Shown piece after piece: positions 48,701 to 55,537 of a stretch of 64,000 nucleotides of DNA (positions are counted from its first letter, which is position 1; each line of letters begins with the position of its first letter). Position numbers and translations under genes: made by a program. Below the pieces are notes generated by a model. That model did not search any database, was not told the DNA's origin, and saw nothing but the letters and a program-made list of their open reading frames with translations. The DNA is taken from contig NZ_AP027737.1 in assembly GCF_030296695.1 (NCBI RefSeq), positions 1,054,001 through 1,118,000 of the forward strand, given 5' to 3'. This stretch comes from Agromyces mangrovi (GTDB taxonomy: Bacteria > Actinomycetota > Actinomycetes > Actinomycetales > Microbacteriaceae).

Positions 48701-48864
48701 CGACCAACTTCGGCGACTGGGAGCGCAGCATGGGCTTCGCTCCTGTCGGCGCGGTGGTCGCGACCGACCACTCGCTGCTCTTCGGCTTCGGCCTCGAGCA
48801 GCTCGCGACCGACGAGGAGCGCAACGAGGTGGTGGCGGGCATCCTGTCGCACTTCGGGCTCTGA
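45721..48864 (+). CDS. Secreted M14 zinc carboxypeptidase with C-terminal accessory domains
   Basis: A 1047-residue exported peptidase. A signal peptide (about residues 1-29, ending SVAAP) is followed by a propeptide-like region. The M14 domain (about 120-440) has the zinc motif QHAREWITPEM (HxxE), NPDGYDFTH, VDLNRNYPTRWG, the third zinc ligand in FVNYHSAAE and the catalytic Glu near GFTPEMS. The C-terminal 500 residues resemble the Ig-like and jelly-roll regions of immune-inhibitor-A-like proteins (LFGFGLEQLATDEER). It releases C-terminal residues from extracellular peptides. GGGGG precedes the ATG at 45721. It stands as a single gene followed by a strong terminator. Confidence 0.88.
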   Translation: MFRRIAVVIASALVITGVSAAPSVAAPPDDDLPAVYTGTVDQKGLAAIVALGVDRHDVVASPGDEEGEVDVEVILGTSQADELAAKGIDLAAKETTPPQQRLRLFSEPTGVFRTYGGAGGIQEELQQQASENPTIAEYVVFGQTVNGTDIAAVRVTKNPAKAKPGDRPTTVFAAAQHAREWITPEMVRRLLDDVVNGYGTDARITELVNTTEMWFIPVANPDGYDFTHEDPANRLWRKNLREINGQPGITTGDGVDLNRNYPTRWGYDNEGSSPNPTSETYRGPEPASEPETQALIGLFEDITPEFFVNYHSAAELLLYGIGWQVSTPSPDDVIYEAMVGDDDNPAVPGYDPDISAELYTTNGDTDTHLQAAFGTLGFTPEMSTCEVASAKYDDDEWEPGACQSGFNFPDDERLIQEEYEANIPFALAVAESALDPDDPVSVVGLDAADFVVDSFDVSYGDPQTVAVTAKRAIKAKKMWFSINGGDAVDQKVTEWTGGERYGFENADYYAEYRAEVSGASPGDEVEVWFTGTATAKDVGPGNAGPVESEHFTYVLEEDSDAPVLVLANEDYTGVNPTYSGVSAPKYADAHVDALAANGVASAVWDVDAQGVPHPLGVLSHFDGAIWYQGDNRLTQDPEDEITLTPFGPLPDSSVAERQQYLTLAMRDFMNEGGKLATAGETAQWYGFINDIGLGGIYYGLNGDPTADCVVQTDFFGDCLILADDFAQYWLGGYSRFDAGGQTGATGIASPFEGLAVEFGGPATADNPVDEVGQFVATSDVLPVSDFPDFASEAVATYADPYSPVEGEYLALAAHVDDGYQRLARTFDLTSVAPGDVPRFEAQIGFNTEAGYDNVIVEVHTVGADDWTTLPDSNGNTSTTVPTECEEDFLLDEHPFLENYLTRGDPCLPTGDTGEWNAMTGSSDGFVPVSFDLSAYAGSEIELVVSYVTDPLTGGLGVVLDDTKLVTGVDTVTEAEGFETDLGAWSVLGAPAGSPTNFGDWERSMGFAPVGAVVATDHSLLFGFGLEQLATDEERNEVVAGILSHFGL

Positions 48865-48899
48865 GTCCGACGGCGCCGACCCGTCGCGCGCCTGCGGTA

Positions 48900-48935
48900 G
48901 AGGGCGGCGGATGCCTCGGGGCATCCGCCGCCCTC
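48900..48935 (+). terminator. Perfect 16-bp stem terminator after the peptidase gene
   Basis: The stem arms contain GGCGGATGCC and GGCATCCGCC around a TCGG loop, 36 bp past the stop. It is built from the over-represented GGATGCC word. Confidence 0.82.
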
Positions 48936-48968
48936 ACCATGTGCCGGGTCCCTCGCACACCCGCCTCC

Positions 48969-49048
48969 CGAAAGCATGCAATCGCGCCGAGAACGCGGCG
49001 TGTCTGCATGCTTTCGCGGCGGATCGGTCAGGTCTGCATGTTTTCGGG
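48969..49048. repeat. Intergenic repeat family B, copy 2
   Basis: CGAAAGCATGCA (48969-48980) and TGCATGCTTTCG (49005-49016) form a 12-bp perfect stem with a 24-nt loop. A third half-site TGCATGTTTTCG is at 49035-49046. It matches copy 1 in geometry and in the loop end CGGCGTGTC. Confidence 0.75.
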
Positions 49049-49145
49049 AGGGCGGCCGCGAGTGAGGGCAGACGATCGGGCTGGCCGCGCCCGCCGCACG
49101 CGCCTACGCTGGAGGTGGAACACACACGGAAAGGTGGTGAGTTCC

Positions 49146-49415
49146 ATGCACGCGACGAAGCTCTGGGACGTCACCGTCGAGATCGACGAAGAAGAGGACT
49201 CCACGACCGCGCTCGCCAGCATCCTGACGCCGGCGGGGCGCGAGGTCACCGGCCGCGGCAAGGCCGCACGAAATCCGCTCGACCCGGACGTGCCCGCGAT
49301 CGGCGACGAGCTCGCGGTCGCCCGCGCGCTGCGCGACCTCGCCGAGCGCCTCCTGCACACGACCGAGCGCGACATCACGAACCTCACGGGCGAGCCGGCG
49401 CACGTGCACCGGTAG
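49146..49415 (+). CDS. DUF1876 domain protein
   Basis: An 89-residue protein matching DUF1876, a small actinobacterial family: LWDVTVEIDEEEDSTTALASI, VTGRGKAARNPLDPDVPAIG, then DELAVARALRDLAERLL. The biochemical function is unknown. AAAGGTGG lies upstream of the ATG at 49146. It is transcribed alone and faces a convergent secreted-protein gene across a shared hairpin. Confidence 0.82.
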   Translation: MHATKLWDVTVEIDEEEDSTTALASILTPAGREVTGRGKAARNPLDPDVPAIGDELAVARALRDLAERLLHTTERDITNLTGEPAHVHR

Positions 49416-49469
49416 CATCCGCTGCCCTCGGTTCTCTGCGGGCCCAACTTCTCTGCGGGCCCCAACGCC

Positions 49470-49505
49470 GACGGGGCGCCCCACCCGCAGGTGGAACGCC
49501 CCGTC
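49470..49505. terminator. Bidirectional hairpin between convergent genes
   Basis: GACGGGGCG/CGCCCCGTC outer arms and a CCACC-CGCA-GGTGG inner stem lie between the DUF1876 gene (+) and the secreted protein gene (-). The inner part and right arm are the same as at 41741-41773. Confidence 0.78.
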
Positions 49506-49520
49506 GCAGACGTGCGCCGC

Positions 49521-49931
49521 CTATGCGTCGTCGAGCGAGACGCGGTGCGGGTTCGCCGTATTGCCGACGCCGGACTCGGTGATCGTCACGTACTCCCACG
49601 TGCCCCAGACCGCGAGTTCGGGGTCACCGGTGTAGCGCGGGTCGGACTCGTGCACGATCAGGTACGTGTAGACGCCGTCGTCGCACGTGACCTTGTTGAA
49701 GATCCACCCGTCGTTCAGGTACGGGTCACCGCCGAAGTCGCCGCGGTAGTTCACCACGTACTCGCAGCCGTACTGCTCGAGCGTGTAGTGCCCGACGACC
49801 TTGCCCCCTTCCCGCTTCTGGTGGCCCGGAACCGCGGTGTCCGGCACGTACGCCTGGGCGGGCACAGCTGCGCCGAGCGTGAGCGCTGCGGCGCCGGCGA
49901 GCACGGCCAGCGACTTCGCGAGTGTCTTCAC
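49521..49931 (-). CDS. Small secreted protein of unknown function
   Basis: A 136-residue exported protein. The signal peptide ends VPAQA (about residues 1-27). The mature part is Tyr/Asp-rich with two cysteines (QYGCEYVV and KVTCDDG) that could form one disulphide. No family was recognised. A GAAGGAG site lies 4 nt before the ATG at 49931. There is no operon partner. Confidence 0.75.
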   Translation of the reverse strand: MKTLAKSLAVLAGAAALTLGAAVPAQAYVPDTAVPGHQKREGGKVVGHYTLEQYGCEYVVNYRGDFGGDPYLNDGWIFNKVTCDDGVYTYLIVHESDPRYTGDPELAVWGTWEYVTITESGVGNTANPHRVSLDDA

Positions 49932-49953
49932 ATGAACTCCTTCGTTGCGTGAC

Positions 49954-49976
49954 GCGGGCCGGATCCCCCGGCCCGC
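49954..49976 (-). terminator. 9-bp GC stem, possible terminator
   Basis: GCGGGCCGG and its complement surround a 5-nt loop. It lies downstream of the minus-strand gene at 50141-50674, although 165 bp away. It is close to the start of the secreted-protein gene and could instead affect its leader. Confidence 0.45.
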
Positions 49977-50140
49977 CCTTCCACCGTGCGAGACCCGCCG
50001 CGCGATCTACAGCCCCAGAGCAGGTGCCCCCAGAGCTGGGGATGTGGACAACTGGATGCGCCGCCGGCCACGGTGTAGCCATGCGTGCCTACGCGAGACC
50101 GGCGTGCCCCGCTCGACCGCGCGGCGTCGACCAGTCCGCT

Positions 50141-50674
50141 TCAGGCCGTGAGCCAATCCGTGCCGTCACGCCCGCGGATGAACCCGCCCGGCCACGAGCG
50201 TCGGTCGCCGTCGATCACGAGGTCGGCGGCGCGCAGCGGCGTGAGCCCGGCGGCGACGAACTCGAGCCAGTCGGCCCAGTCCGCGGCGATGAGCGTGAGC
50301 GACGGGTAGCCGACCACCATCGTGTCGATCACGAACCGTCCGTCGTCGCGGGCCCGCAGTTCGTCGACGCGCTTGGCGATCGCGAGGCGCAGCAGCATGA
50401 ACTCGGCCGGGCCGAATCCCACCGCCTCCAGCGCCATCGCCTGCGCGGTCCAGTCGATGATGTGCACCGATCCCCCACTCCTGATGCGGGCGGCCGCGAA
50501 CGTCATGATGGTCGGCCCCGGGAACGTGGGCGGGAAGTCGAGCAGCGCGCGGCACCACTCGAGGCGACGCGGTTCGGGCATGCCGCCCCACGGGTCGTCG
50601 GCGGTCGGGACCCAGTGCCCCGAGGCATCCGTTTCGTGCTCGCGGTGGTGCTCGAAGTACTCGTCTGCGGGCAT
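50141..50674 (-). CDS. Hypothetical protein, 177 residues
   Basis: Not recognised. The protein is soluble and mixed alpha/beta, with PPTFPGPTIMTFAAARIRS, VHIIDWTAQAMALEAVG and an ending GFIRGRDGTDWLTA. AGAGGAA precedes the ATG at 50674. It is divergent from the Cys-rich small gene at about 50687, with almost no space between, so their promoters must overlap the coding regions or be leaderless. Confidence 0.65.
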   Translation of the reverse strand: MPADEYFEHHREHETDASGHWVPTADDPWGGMPEPRRLEWCRALLDFPPTFPGPTIMTFAAARIRSGGSVHIIDWTAQAMALEAVGFGPAEFMLLRLAIAKRVDELRARDDGRFVIDTMVVGYPSLTLIAADWADWLEFVAAGLTPLRAADLVIDGDRRSWPGGFIRGRDGTDWLTA

Positions 50675-50686
50675 GGTCGTTCCTCT

Positions 50687-51028
50687 GTGCTCTGGAGGCG
50701 CACGGCCCCCATCGACTTGCCCGCGACGGATGCCGCGGGCCGGTTCTTCCCCTGGGGCACCCCGCTCGATGGGAGGAGGGTTGCCGGGCAGCCGGCCAGG
50801 TACCGACAGCTGCCACTCGAGCGCATCACCTGGTTCCTCGACCGCAACTACCCGTGCCGCTGCACCGACCCCGAGTGCCCGGGCAACGAGTACGAGGCGA
50901 TCACGCTGCTCGAGATGATCCGCGACGACATCGCACCGGATGCCGCGCGCGAGATCTTCCGCCTGCGCGTCCGCCTCGGCGAGATCGTCGTCGTCGACCG
51001 CCCGGGCGACGGGCTCGACGAGAACTAG
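50687..51028 (+). CDS. Small hypothetical protein with C-x-C-x5-C motif
   Basis: About 113 residues if GTG at 50687 is the start; TTG at 50717 is an alternative. The frame has a clear protein-like body: LERITWFLDRNYPC, then CRCTDPECPGNEYEAI and LLEMIRDDIAPDAAREIFRLR. The three cysteines could bind a metal. No family was recognised. The absence of a good ribosome site and the divergent neighbour only 12 bp away make the start uncertain. Confidence 0.5.
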   Translation: MLWRRTAPIDLPATDAAGRFFPWGTPLDGRRVAGQPARYRQLPLERITWFLDRNYPCRCTDPECPGNEYEAITLLEMIRDDIAPDAAREIFRLRVRLGEIVVVDRPGDGLDEN

Positions 51029-51122
51029 GGCAGCGGATGCCTCGTGCCGGCACCGGCATCCCTTCTGCGCGCCTCGGGCCGTCGCTTCCTACCGTGCCCC
51101 TGTGTCGCTCAGCTTGCTCGGG

Positions 51123-51128
51123 TATCGT
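51123..51128 (+). promoter_or_regulatory. -10 box, leaderless start of the ScoMcrA-head-like gene
   Basis: TATCGT ends 7 nt before the GTG at 51136. Confidence 0.45.
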
Positions 51129-51135
51129 CCCTCGG

Positions 51136-51816
51136 GTGTTCTCGTACACCCACCTCACCGACCGTTCCGCCGTCGACCGCGCGCTCGAGGAGTTCGATCG
51201 CCTCGGCCGGGATGCCTTTCTGCACACGTACGGCTTCGGCGAGGCCCGCGACTACTTCCTGGTGACCGAGTCTGGCCGCTACGACTCGAAGGCGATCTTC
51301 GGAGTCGCCTTCGGCAACCAGTTCGGCGTGACCCCGGGCCCCGACGTCTTCAGCGGCGGCCGCACCGGCGCCGCCGGCCGCCTCGCCGAACTCGGCTACA
51401 CGATCGAGGGCATCGACGACCGCAAGGCCCGCCAGACCTTCCTCACCTTCGACGAGGCGCTCGAGGCGCGGCCTCTCCCGCTGGGCAACGTCGACGCCGC
51501 CCGCCGCTTCCTCGCCCGCCGCGACGACGCCGAGTTCTACGTGCCCTCGTCTGGCGCCTACATCGCCGCGGTCCCCCGCAAGGGAAACGCGACCGCCTTC
51601 ATCCACAGCGACTACATCTCCTGGCGCACCTCGAAGGGCGAGGCGGAGCTGACCCCGCTCACCGCCGCTCGTGCTCGTGCCGCCGGCTCGTCGCGCGCTT
51701 CGGGCGCGACCCGAGCGCCTCGCACTCCTCGCGTCGTCGTCCCCGAGCGCGTCGAGTCGATCTGCCCGACGTGCACCATGGTGCTCCCGGTCAGCGGCGA
51801 GTGCGAGTTCTGCTGA
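51136..51816 (+). CDS. ScoMcrA N-terminal-head-like protein with C-terminal zinc ribbon
   Basis: A 226-residue protein. Residues 1-100 (AVDRALEEFDRLGRDAFLHTYGFGEARDYFLV in part, then SGRYDSKAIFGVAFG and FSGGRTGAAGRLAELGYTI) resemble the N-terminal head domain of ScoMcrA, a restriction enzyme for modified DNA. The C-terminal 20 residues hold two Cys pairs (CPTC and CEFC), a likely zinc ribbon, after a Ser/Arg/Pro linker. It has no nuclease domain of its own. It converges on the GIY-YIG helicase gene 27 bp away. The resemblance is from memory of the motif pattern, so the family is moderately sure and the function is not. Confidence 0.6.
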   Translation: MFSYTHLTDRSAVDRALEEFDRLGRDAFLHTYGFGEARDYFLVTESGRYDSKAIFGVAFGNQFGVTPGPDVFSGGRTGAAGRLAELGYTIEGIDDRKARQTFLTFDEALEARPLPLGNVDAARRFLARRDDAEFYVPSSGAYIAAVPRKGNATAFIHSDYISWRTSKGEAELTPLTAARARAAGSSRASGATRAPRTPRVVVPERVESICPTCTMVLPVSGECEFC

Positions 51817-51843
51817 CGGTAAGGCAGACGTCGACCGGCGCGC

Positions 51844-53577
51844 TTAGGCAGTTGACGAGGGTACGAAGCGTCGGAGGTACTCCCGCAACGCCGGATCACA
51901 CGCGTAGACGAACGTGCCTCGCATTCCTCGCGAAAGCAACACACCGTAGATGTTGGTGATGAAGCGCAGCAGATCCTCGTCCGAGTACTCGATACCGAGC
52001 TTCGGGTTGTTCTCCTTGCCTTTCTTGTCGTAGTAGGAGTCCCGATCGATGTACATCCGCCCGGCGTACGCGTCGTAACGCAGTTCGGGCCCGATGATCA
52101 CGCCCGCGTAGTTGAGGTCGTATCCCTGAACTGTGTGAATCGAACCCACCTCGTCAAGGGATCCGGGCGTATTGATCCAGTCGACCTGCGTACTGTTCCA
52201 GCGCAACCGACGACCGTCGAGTTCAATGTCGATTGCGTTGGGGTCCGACTTCGATCGGTATGGCCAGGCGTAGCCTGCCGCCAAGCGCGCGAGACCGAAC
52301 TCCTTGTCACGATCCCGGATTGCGTCATGCATCTCACCGACATCGTCGAAGAGACGCAACTCGTAGCCTTCGAATACTCGAGCCTGCACCGGCGATGCCT
52401 GCAGGATCTTCCTGATGAAGTCGAGGTAGTCGGCCCCTGCGAGGACACGCATCTGGGATGCAAGCGGATAGAACCGGTGACTGCCACGCGTCTCGTCAAT
52501 GAGGGCGTCGAGCACGGGCGCGGGCAGGTCTGCTGGCCGAACGCTCTGCGCCGCATCCAGCAGAAACACCTGGTGGGTGCTCTTCGCGCGGATCCAGTCT
52601 AGTTGCGTCTTGGCCAGATCGTCCTTGCCGAACAGCTTCACGTTGTTCTCGGCGAACTGCTTGTTCAAGGGCCCCGAGGGTTGATTTGCGCGCTGATTCA
52701 GCCGGTGAGCTTCATCGACAATGAGGAGATCGAAGTGCTCGTCGCTTCCGCCGATCTCGAACGGCGTCAACACGAGGTCGGCGCCCAATGCCGGGGTCTT
52801 CTTGAAGACGTTCTGGATGGACTTTCGGAGCGACTGCTGCGGCACAACAAGACCGATCTTGAAGCCGCGGAGAAGGTCGGGGTATCCCTCGGCGAAGAAG
52901 TCCGAGAAGAGCGAGTCGGCGTCCGGCTTGTCGTGCGGGTTCGCGACTTGAATGTCGCGAAGCAGCTTCATCAAGAAGATCCCGACGATGGTCTTCCCTG
53001 TGCCCGGATCCCCCTGCACAACGATCGTGCTCTGTCGGTCGTGCTCAAGGTCCTCGAAAAGCCCCTCGAGAATGTCCTCGACGGCGATCGCCTGGTCATC
53101 GTTCAGAGCTTTGAACGGCGACAGCTTAAAGAAGTCGCTATTCTCGATGTGCACGCGATCTCGCGTGAACATCCCCTGCTCGCGCAGTTCCTCGAAGATC
53201 TGGTCGAACGACTCGCGGTAGCGACGACGGTCGTAGTAGTCCGAGTCAGTGATGCCCTCGTTCCGGTTCAACACCTTGAACTGCCCGTCGGCTGCGAAGA
53301 GTCGAATGAGGTAGGACTCCAAGTCGAGGCATGCCGACTTGTTGAACCGCTCGTCGATGACGATCCTCATCGCCTGAAGACGGTGTCGCTGCTTGTCGGG
53401 TGAGTCGAGGTGCTGACGCATGCGAACAACCGCGTTGAGCGTCTCTCCGATGTAGATCTCACGTTGATTACTCAACGTGTAGACCACGGGCCAGTTGGCG
53501 TGTCGTCCTTCGGGATCGACCCAACTCTTCAGGGCTCCCGGATCAAACGGAAGATGCTCAATCCTGAAGTCGGTCAT
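51844..53577 (-). CDS. GIY-YIG nuclease fused to DUF2075 (Schlafen-like) helicase
   Basis: A 577-residue fusion. The GIY-YIG domain (about residues 28-108) has VVYTL, IYIGET, the Arg-containing VVRMRQH, the Glu in LDLESYL and the Asn in KVLNRNEG, so all catalytic positions are present. The DUF2075 P-loop ATPase follows: Walker A GDPGTGKT (189-196), Walker B LLIVDEAH (284-291), SIHTVQGYDLNYAGVIIGP, and the SF1-like ending LLSRGMRGTFVYACD. Such fusions are typical of DNA defence or repair. Its start overlaps the MazG gene by 20 bp, so the two are coupled. Lower GC than the flanks (55 percent in the line at 52921) suggests transfer. Confidence 0.88.
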   Translation of the reverse strand: MTDFRIEHLPFDPGALKSWVDPEGRHANWPVVYTLSNQREIYIGETLNAVVRMRQHLDSPDKQRHRLQAMRIVIDERFNKSACLDLESYLIRLFAADGQFKVLNRNEGITDSDYYDRRRYRESFDQIFEELREQGMFTRDRVHIENSDFFKLSPFKALNDDQAIAVEDILEGLFEDLEHDRQSTIVVQGDPGTGKTIVGIFLMKLLRDIQVANPHDKPDADSLFSDFFAEGYPDLLRGFKIGLVVPQQSLRKSIQNVFKKTPALGADLVLTPFEIGGSDEHFDLLIVDEAHRLNQRANQPSGPLNKQFAENNVKLFGKDDLAKTQLDWIRAKSTHQVFLLDAAQSVRPADLPAPVLDALIDETRGSHRFYPLASQMRVLAGADYLDFIRKILQASPVQARVFEGYELRLFDDVGEMHDAIRDRDKEFGLARLAAGYAWPYRSKSDPNAIDIELDGRRLRWNSTQVDWINTPGSLDEVGSIHTVQGYDLNYAGVIIGPELRYDAYAGRMYIDRDSYYDKKGKENNPKLGIEYSDEDLLRFITNIYGVLLSRGMRGTFVYACDPALREYLRRFVPSSTA

Positions 53578-53884
53578 ACTTCGTGCTTCGGTCGCGGGCG
53601 AGGTCCGCCGGGTACTTCTCGCGGGTGACCTCAAGCTTGTCCAGCACGATCTGTTCGGGGTCGACCCCGAGCTTGTCGGCAAGCAAGATGCAGTAGGTCA
53701 GCACATCCGCAAGTTCCTCGGCAACCCGCGCCGAGTCTGCGTCAGCGCCCCACTGGAAGCACTCAAGAAGCTCTGCGGACTCAATTGAGATGCTCTTGGC
53801 AAGATTCTCGGGAGAGTGAAACTGCTCCCAGTTACGCTCTGCCATGAAGCGCCGAAGCGCCTCTCGAACCTCTGCACTCGCCAC
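53558..53884 (-). CDS. MazG-like nucleotide pyrophosphohydrolase (dCTPase/RS21-C6 type)
   Basis: A 108-residue all-alpha NTP-PPase. The metal-binding signature is ESAELLE (ExxE) followed by EELADVLTY (ExxD), after NWEQFHSPENLAKSISI. It hydrolyses a (deoxy)nucleoside triphosphate to the monophosphate and PPi. The start is taken as GTG at 53884, because TACGCT at 53892-53897 ends 7 nt upstream (leaderless); GTG at 53914 is the longer alternative. It is the first gene of the pair with the GIY-YIG helicase. Pairing of a nucleotide-pool enzyme with a nuclease-helicase is repeated in the next cassette. Confidence 0.85.
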   Translation of the reverse strand: MASAEVREALRRFMAERNWEQFHSPENLAKSISIESAELLECFQWGADADSARVAEELADVLTYCILLADKLGVDPEQIVLDKLEVTREKYPADLARDRSTKYDRLQD

Positions 53885-54098
53885 GCATCGCAGCGTAGCA
53901 GCGGTGTCGTGCACAGGATCGGCGACCTGAGTGGGTGGCGGCGTGCTGGCGGTGCTCAGCTATGTCACCAGGCTGTCGCAGGATGTGAGTCACGTGCGTG
54001 TGAATCAGAGGCCCATGTGCTCGTGTTCCCTCGCGGGCTGGACCCGGCCAGTCGACCAGTGAGTCTGTGCGACCGCTGGTAGCCGAAGGACTGCGGCG

Positions 54099-54344
54099 CT
54101 ACGGGAGCGCCTTCTTCGCGGAGATGATCGCGGCACGGATGATCAGGAAGAGCGCTCCAAGGTTGAACGCGACCGCGCCGGCGGAAAGGCAAAGCACGCC
54201 GAGCACCAGCAGGGGCGGAGGTACAGAGTACGAGTCCAGCGCCACGCCGTAGAACACGCCGCCGAGGAGCATCAGCCCTATCCCCAGCACGACTGCGGTC
54301 CACGCGCTCTGCGGTCCCTTGTCCGTGTCACTAGTGTTCGTCAT
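54099..54344 (-). CDS. Small two-helix membrane protein
   Basis: An 81-residue protein with two hydrophobic segments (about residues 15-33 and 43-70) separated by a short polar loop (LDSYSVPPP). No family was recognised. AAGGAAAG lies before the ATG at 54344. It lies between the two defence cassettes with no evident link to either. Confidence 0.65.
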   Translation of the reverse strand: MTNTSDTDKGPQSAWTAVVLGIGLMLLGGVFYGVALDSYSVPPPLLVLGVLCLSAGAVAFNLGALFLIIRAAIISAKKALP

Positions 54345-54477
54345 TCGTCTTTCCTTCGAGTCTGCGTGGACGAGTCCAGGGTGGAAGAGCTGCGTGGCTT
54401 TCGCGACCCCCAGTACTGGTGGCGCCGCGGCACTTCTCTCCAACCACCGGGAAACGTGTTGATCAGGCCACCGGACA

Positions 54478-54900
54478 CTAGCTCGGAATTCGGACGAGGG
54501 GATGCATGCCGCGATCCGGACCGTCCCGCGCCCGCCGCCCCGTACCGCGCTGCCGCTGCGCCCGCCGCTCATCCAGCAACGCGATCCGCCGCCGCATCAC
54601 CGTGAGCAGCGCCGCGACCCGACGCCGCTGGTGCGGGTCGAGCGCGCCGGCCGCGTCGAGCGTGCTCGCCTGTGCGGCGAGCGTCTGCACGCACAGCACG
54701 GTGTCGTGGCGGAACGTCTGGAACGCCTGCTCCGGGCGCGCGGCGAGACGGTCGAGCCGATCGTCGAGCACCAGCAGCCACAGCTCGTGTTCCTGCACGT
54801 CGGCGAAGAACTGATCGCGGATGCCGCGGGGCAGCGGAGCACCCGGAACGCGGCGCCGGTCCGCGTCGGCGGCGAGGTCGTGGTGCGAGTCCGAGCTCAT
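54478..54900 (-). CDS. Hypothetical helical protein, 140 residues
   Basis: Not recognised. Residues 30-115 are predicted as long amphipathic helices (ELWLLVLDDRLDRLAAR, RRRVAALLTVMRRRIALL), consistent with a coiled coil or helical bundle; the tail is Arg-rich. GAGGAG lies 6 nt before the ATG at 54900. Its base composition is high-GC like native genes, unlike the cassettes on either side. Confidence 0.65.
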   Translation of the reverse strand: MSSDSHHDLAADADRRRVPGAPLPRGIRDQFFADVQEHELWLLVLDDRLDRLAARPEQAFQTFRHDTVLCVQTLAAQASTLDAAGALDPHQRRRVAALLTVMRRRIALLDERRAQRQRGTGRRARDGPDRGMHPLVRIPS

Positions 54901-55013
54901 CTGAGGCTCCTCGGGGACTCCAGCCGCAGCCGAAGATCACAACGCTAGAGGGAGCCTCCGACATCGGAAGAGGCATGCCCGCCTTGGGACCACTCGCCCG
55001 CAATCGGGCTCGC

Positions 55014-55019
55014 TACGGT
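55014..55019 (+). promoter_or_regulatory. -10 box of the Nudix gene, leaderless
   Basis: TACGGT ends 6 nt before the ATG at 55026. Confidence 0.45.
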
Positions 55020-55025
55020 TGTGTC

Positions 55026-55427
55026 ATGCCAGCAGCGCTTGAAGTCGTCGCCGCCGCGATCCACAGCGACGGCAGAGTTCTCGCGTGCCGCCGCCGACAG
55101 GGCAAGGCGGCCGCCGGCATGTGGGAGTTCCCGGGCGGCAAGGTCGAGAGTGGGGAGCGACCAGAGTCTGCACTCCAGCGCGAACTGCTCGAGGAGCTTG
55201 GCGTGGAGGTTCAGGTTGGAGATCTCATCGATCGAAGCAGCACAACGGTAGGCGCTCTGACAATCGACCTCGCGACCTATTGGGTGTCGCTCGTCGACGA
55301 CCACCCAACGGAGAGCACCGACCACGATCAACTCGAATGGCTCAGTCCGGAACAGCTCCCAACTCTTGAGTGGGCAGAGCCGGACCTGCCAGCGGTCCTG
55401 GCGATCACTCGCCAGTCTTCGCGCTGA
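55026..55427 (+). CDS. Nudix hydrolase, MutT (8-oxo-dGTP diphosphatase) type
   Basis: A 133-residue Nudix protein with a complete box, GKVESGERPE followed by SALQRELLEELG (Gx5Ex7REUxEExGU), and the MutT-type start LEVVAAAIHSDGRVLACRRRQG and WEFPGG. It would hydrolyse an oxidised or modified nucleoside triphosphate. It lies 110 bp before the PLD-helicase gene on the same strand. MutT-like genes are a recurrent partner of DUF3427 helicases. GC is lower than the flanks. Confidence 0.88.
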   Translation: MPAALEVVAAAIHSDGRVLACRRRQGKAAAGMWEFPGGKVESGERPESALQRELLEELGVEVQVGDLIDRSSTTVGALTIDLATYWVSLVDDHPTESTDHDQLEWLSPEQLPTLEWAEPDLPAVLAITRQSSR

Positions 55428-55537
55428 GCGAGCGAGAGGACTACGTCACACGAACTGGGGGCAGTTTGCCCCGCCGGATTCATGGGACCTGTCACCGGCT
55501 CATGACAGTCTGAGTTGCAACCGACGAAGGGGATCAC

